This document shows, piece after piece, positions 63,301 to 64,000 of a DNA stretch of 64,000 nt (its first letter is position 1; each line of letters begins with the position of its first letter). Both the position numbers and the translations under genes were made by a program. Below the pieces are notes generated by a model that was given only the letters and a program-made list of their open reading frames with translations, had not been told where the DNA came from and made no database searches. The DNA lies in assembly GCF_963678975.1 (NCBI RefSeq), contig NC_089277.1, positions 21,793,440 to 21,857,439 on the forward strand. The letters are read 5' to 3'. The DNA is from Dysidea avara (lineage: Eukaryota > Porifera > Demospongiae > Dictyoceratida > Dysideidae).

Positions 63301-64000
63301 AAAGAAAAGGATTTCTGGGAGTGTCAACCCGAAAGATAAATATGTGATGATTGAGAAGCTAAAAGACAAAAATAAAAATGCACAATGGTTTGTGCTGTTT
63401 AGCATAGTGTATCATAAAAGTATCAAGGCTCTTGTGCGTAAACTGTAGGACTAGTTCTAGTATAAACTGTAACTCCTGTTCTAAGCAGTTGGGTTTGGAC
63501 TAAACTGTGTACTAGTGTTAGCTTATATCCAGTAAAAAAGTACAGAACATTTGCTAAAACCATTTGTAAGTTATAGAACAACTTAATTTCATGGGAAGCC
63601 ATATAAGCGGACTGTACAGAGCACCCTTAAGTATCTGTTTGTACAGTTCATATACTGTAGCTTAATGTGGTAACTATAGCCAGCATATTACATGCAATTT
63701 TATACAGACACTACAGGATTTTCAATCACTAATACAGTTCTCAGAGATGACTCATTTCAGCTACCAAATCCTAATAATGGGTAAGAGGTCATAATTATAG
63801 GTTATTAGATTGCTGTATATGCCTAGCCATGCACATATAGACTTAGGATTTCTATTTTTTACAGAACTGATGCCATTCTACGGATATCTCCAATATTTTC
63901 AGCTCTTTTACCTGTATCTGTTGATGTTAGTGATGAGCAGTCCATAATGATGACATTTGACGTGGTAATATAAGTTGTTCATACACGTGCACTTCTATGC
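51327..64000 (+). CDS. Adhesion GPCR 'copy B', 5' part (runs off window)
   Basis: Exons: 51327-51329, 53491-53710, 53768-53898, 53966-54057, 54819-54883, 56552-56869, 58018-58347, 58414-58508, 58555-58725, 58772-58913, 59826-60098, 60714-60974, 61028-61138, 61293-61381, 61442-61605, 61652-61703, 62065-62133, 62185-62299, 62348-62506, 63708-63780 and 63865-63964. They sum to 1,011 codons in frame. Domains: signal peptide, Reeler (to about 170), Ig1, Ig2 (to 386), two TSP1-like repeats (to 522), Ig3, Ig4 (to 700), HRM (to 767), GAIN (to 1011). GPS and 7TM exons lie beyond the window and are expected from copy A. Exon sizes and phases equal those of copy A, except small codon differences and complete absence of the cassette array and Calx-beta. 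It is a tandem paralogue in direct orientation. Confidence 0.85.
51330..53490. other. Intron 1 of copy B
   Basis: It aligns in patches with the first part of copy A intron 1, for example 'ggcttcacttaacctg' (51938 and 16126), 'cccagcaacattgagtctac' (52903) and 'ctagtcagtgaggtact'. A (TG)n run lies at about 52047-52072. It lacks the satellite and palindrome of copy A. I see no exon. Confidence 0.45.
53491..54883 (+). CDS. Copy B: signal peptide and Reeler domain exons
   Basis: Exons 53491-53710, 53768-53898, 53966-54057 and 54819-54883. GAPIQAC, FSIDLSSF, GFMIQGRILADDSPTGTF, T-H-INGNVKASVTLSWTAPP and YWADLF mark the Reeler fold. The first exon is noticeably diverged from copy A, while the second is close. 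A CTGA-family repeat (about 54110-54480) sits in the intron before the last Reeler exon. Confidence 0.8.
54110..54480 (+). repeat. Dispersed CTGA-repeat element, copy in gene B
   Basis: It shows the 5' block 'cctcacaatacattcacggt' with 'gcagtattggttaagtataa', then 'ttttctgctgagtaacggcc', then 'gtaatgggttgaacatagct' and 'ggacacttcact'. The middle of the family consensus is deleted. It is followed by a short inverted repeat (54555-54572 with 54608-54625). Confidence 0.5.
55829..55903 (+). ncRNA. Second tRNA-like relic
   Basis: The sequence gcagcagtatcataatggta resembles an A box region and cctggttcgaatctatgc a B box. Spacing is close to that of a tRNA, but stems do not pair well. Together with 12526-12600 it suggests a tRNA-derived SINE family or decayed tRNA copies. 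Confidence 0.3.
56552..58347 (+). CDS. Copy B: Ig domains 1 and 2
   Basis: Exons 56552-56869 and 58018-58347, phase 1-1. Ig1: LTIVCVTING, RWFYNG, HYTCRADNDVGYDEHT. Ig2: VVVYCNVTG, IEWFKDD, DAGIYQCLATNIAG. The intron between holds two MITEs, 56959-57441 and 57532-57784. Confidence 0.85.
56959..57441. mobile_element. hAT-like MITE with about 40-bp inverted ends
   Basis: The ends read ATAGATAATATAGTAAAGGG with attcgcaac and tgacgtca on both strands. The flanking repeat gaaaatac occurs on both sides (56951-56958 and 57442-57449), an 8-bp target duplication; the exact border may be off by one base. A second internal inverted pair, cgaggattgtcc, is present. No coding capacity. Confidence 0.7.
57532..57784. 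mobile_element. TGTGACC-ended MITE, 253 bp
   Basis: The left end TGTGACCGAATTTTGGAAAA with atcacccatatgggtgca faces the right end on the other strand, TGTGACTGAATTTTGGAAAA with tcacacatatgggtgca. It belongs to the same family as the elements at 28149, 33304 and 42140. Confidence 0.75.
58414..58913 (+). CDS. Copy B: two TSP1-like repeats
   Basis: Exons 58414-58508, 58555-58725 and 58772-58913. The first repeat matches copy A (CPVCHIPAVETLNPDPDKCP, CGIWS, CTCRSGAQICSVTCVD). The second is canonical with WRTGPWSMCSSPCQGGSQ and VRQVECV, and retains the CSSPC spacing lost in copy A. Confidence 0.8.
58914..59825. other. Copy B intron lacking cassette and Calx exons
   Basis: In copy A the same position carries eight cassette exons and two Calx-beta exons over 7.5 kb. 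Here there is 0.9 kb of AT-rich sequence with a decayed MITE-like stretch (about 59515-59785, with 'ggtgggga' and 'gcaccccctgg'). I see no exon remnants. Confidence 0.55.
59826..60974 (+). CDS. Copy B: Ig domains 3 and 4
   Basis: Exons 59826-60098 and 60714-60974. Ig3: QFTCVAAG, YYWQREGND, GGEYRCVAVNVHGRN. Ig4: VTFSCSANG, YGWLLNGIPIDG, GNYQCTVRNTYNGFGRSP. The intron holds a diverged, inverted copy of the 38458-38791 element (about 60375-60640). Confidence 0.85.
61028..61381 (+). CDS. Copy B: hormone-receptor (HRM) domain
   Basis: Exons 61028-61138 and 61293-61381 encode FCDPVTVQYTGFTVKWNET, VSCTGPG, VQRRCKGGNEW and IYCF. The Cys/Gly/Trp pattern matches copy A and the HRM consensus. Confidence 0.65.
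61442..63964 (+). CDS. Copy B: GAIN domain exons (incomplete)
   Basis: Exons 61442-61605, 61652-61703, 62065-62133, 62185-62299, 62348-62506, 63708-63780 and 63865-63964. The motif order equals copy A: LNETERIRKVEDIAIMLANF, VNIVTSLNR, AWQQLEQ, VVKAQRLS, DTQIMIPNIVL, FSALLPVSVDV and MMTFDV. The 62348-62506 exon is almost identical to 43667-43825. The GPS exon pair should follow beyond 64000. Confidence 0.8.
62507..63707. other. Copy B intron within GAIN
   Basis: No exon is supported. It contains a fragment with 'gaggggtagatccagggagg' (about 62542-62561), which resembles one end of the GGCGGATCCAG-type MITE, and one CTATTAGAGT motif (62738-62751). Confidence 0.4.

Overview
The window looks like animal nuclear DNA. 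It is AT-rich, the genes are split into many short exons with GT-AG introns (many only 45-60 bp), and much of the non-coding DNA is made of short inverted-repeat transposons (MITEs), LINE debris and satellite DNA. The domain vocabulary is metazoan: Reeler, I-set Ig, thrombospondin type 1, Calx-beta, hormone-receptor domain, GAIN/GPS and 7TM, plus a plant-RLK-like TKL kinase. Compact introns with this vocabulary suggest a sponge, probably a demosponge. That assignment is an inference; I could not run a search.

Layout, all genes on the + strand: (1) about 1.6-10.9 kb holds the 3' part of a TKL/tyrosine-like protein kinase gene: kinase C-lobe, coiled coil and a proline-rich tail spread over seven exons, the last one 5.8 kb downstream of the sixth. 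(2) About 10.9-14.4 kb is intergenic, with MITEs and a tRNA-like relic. (3) About 14.4-49.3 kb is a complete adhesion-GPCR gene ('copy A'). I assembled 45 exons that keep one open frame of 5,874 nt (1,957 codons plus stop). Its order is signal peptide, Reeler, Ig, Ig, two TSP1-like repeats, a Ser/Thr-rich stalk made by an array of eight duplicated phase 1-1 exons, Calx-beta, Ig, Ig, HRM, GAIN with an HL/T autoproteolysis site, seven transmembrane helices, and an acidic Ser/Thr-rich tail. (4) About 51.1 kb to the window end is a tandem paralogue ('copy B') with the same exon structure up to the late GAIN domain, where the window stops. Copy B lacks the mucin-like exon array and the Calx-beta exons.

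The duplication includes the upstream region. A matching segment containing ATG directly followed by a GT donor lies 8.3 kb (A) and 2.2 kb (B) before the Reeler exon, so I propose that the first coding exon contributes only the initiator Met. Intron 1 of copy A is enlarged by about 3.2 kb of 31-bp satellite, a near-perfect 327-bp palindrome and another dispersed element.

The two receptors would be cell-surface sensors with large, different ectodomains on similar cores. The most unusual points are the combined domain architecture, the amplified cassette-exon stalk in one paralogue only, the uneven divergence between copies (some exons nearly identical, others strongly diverged), and a short motif around CTCTATTAGAGTATCTCGAT that recurs more than twenty times on both strands.
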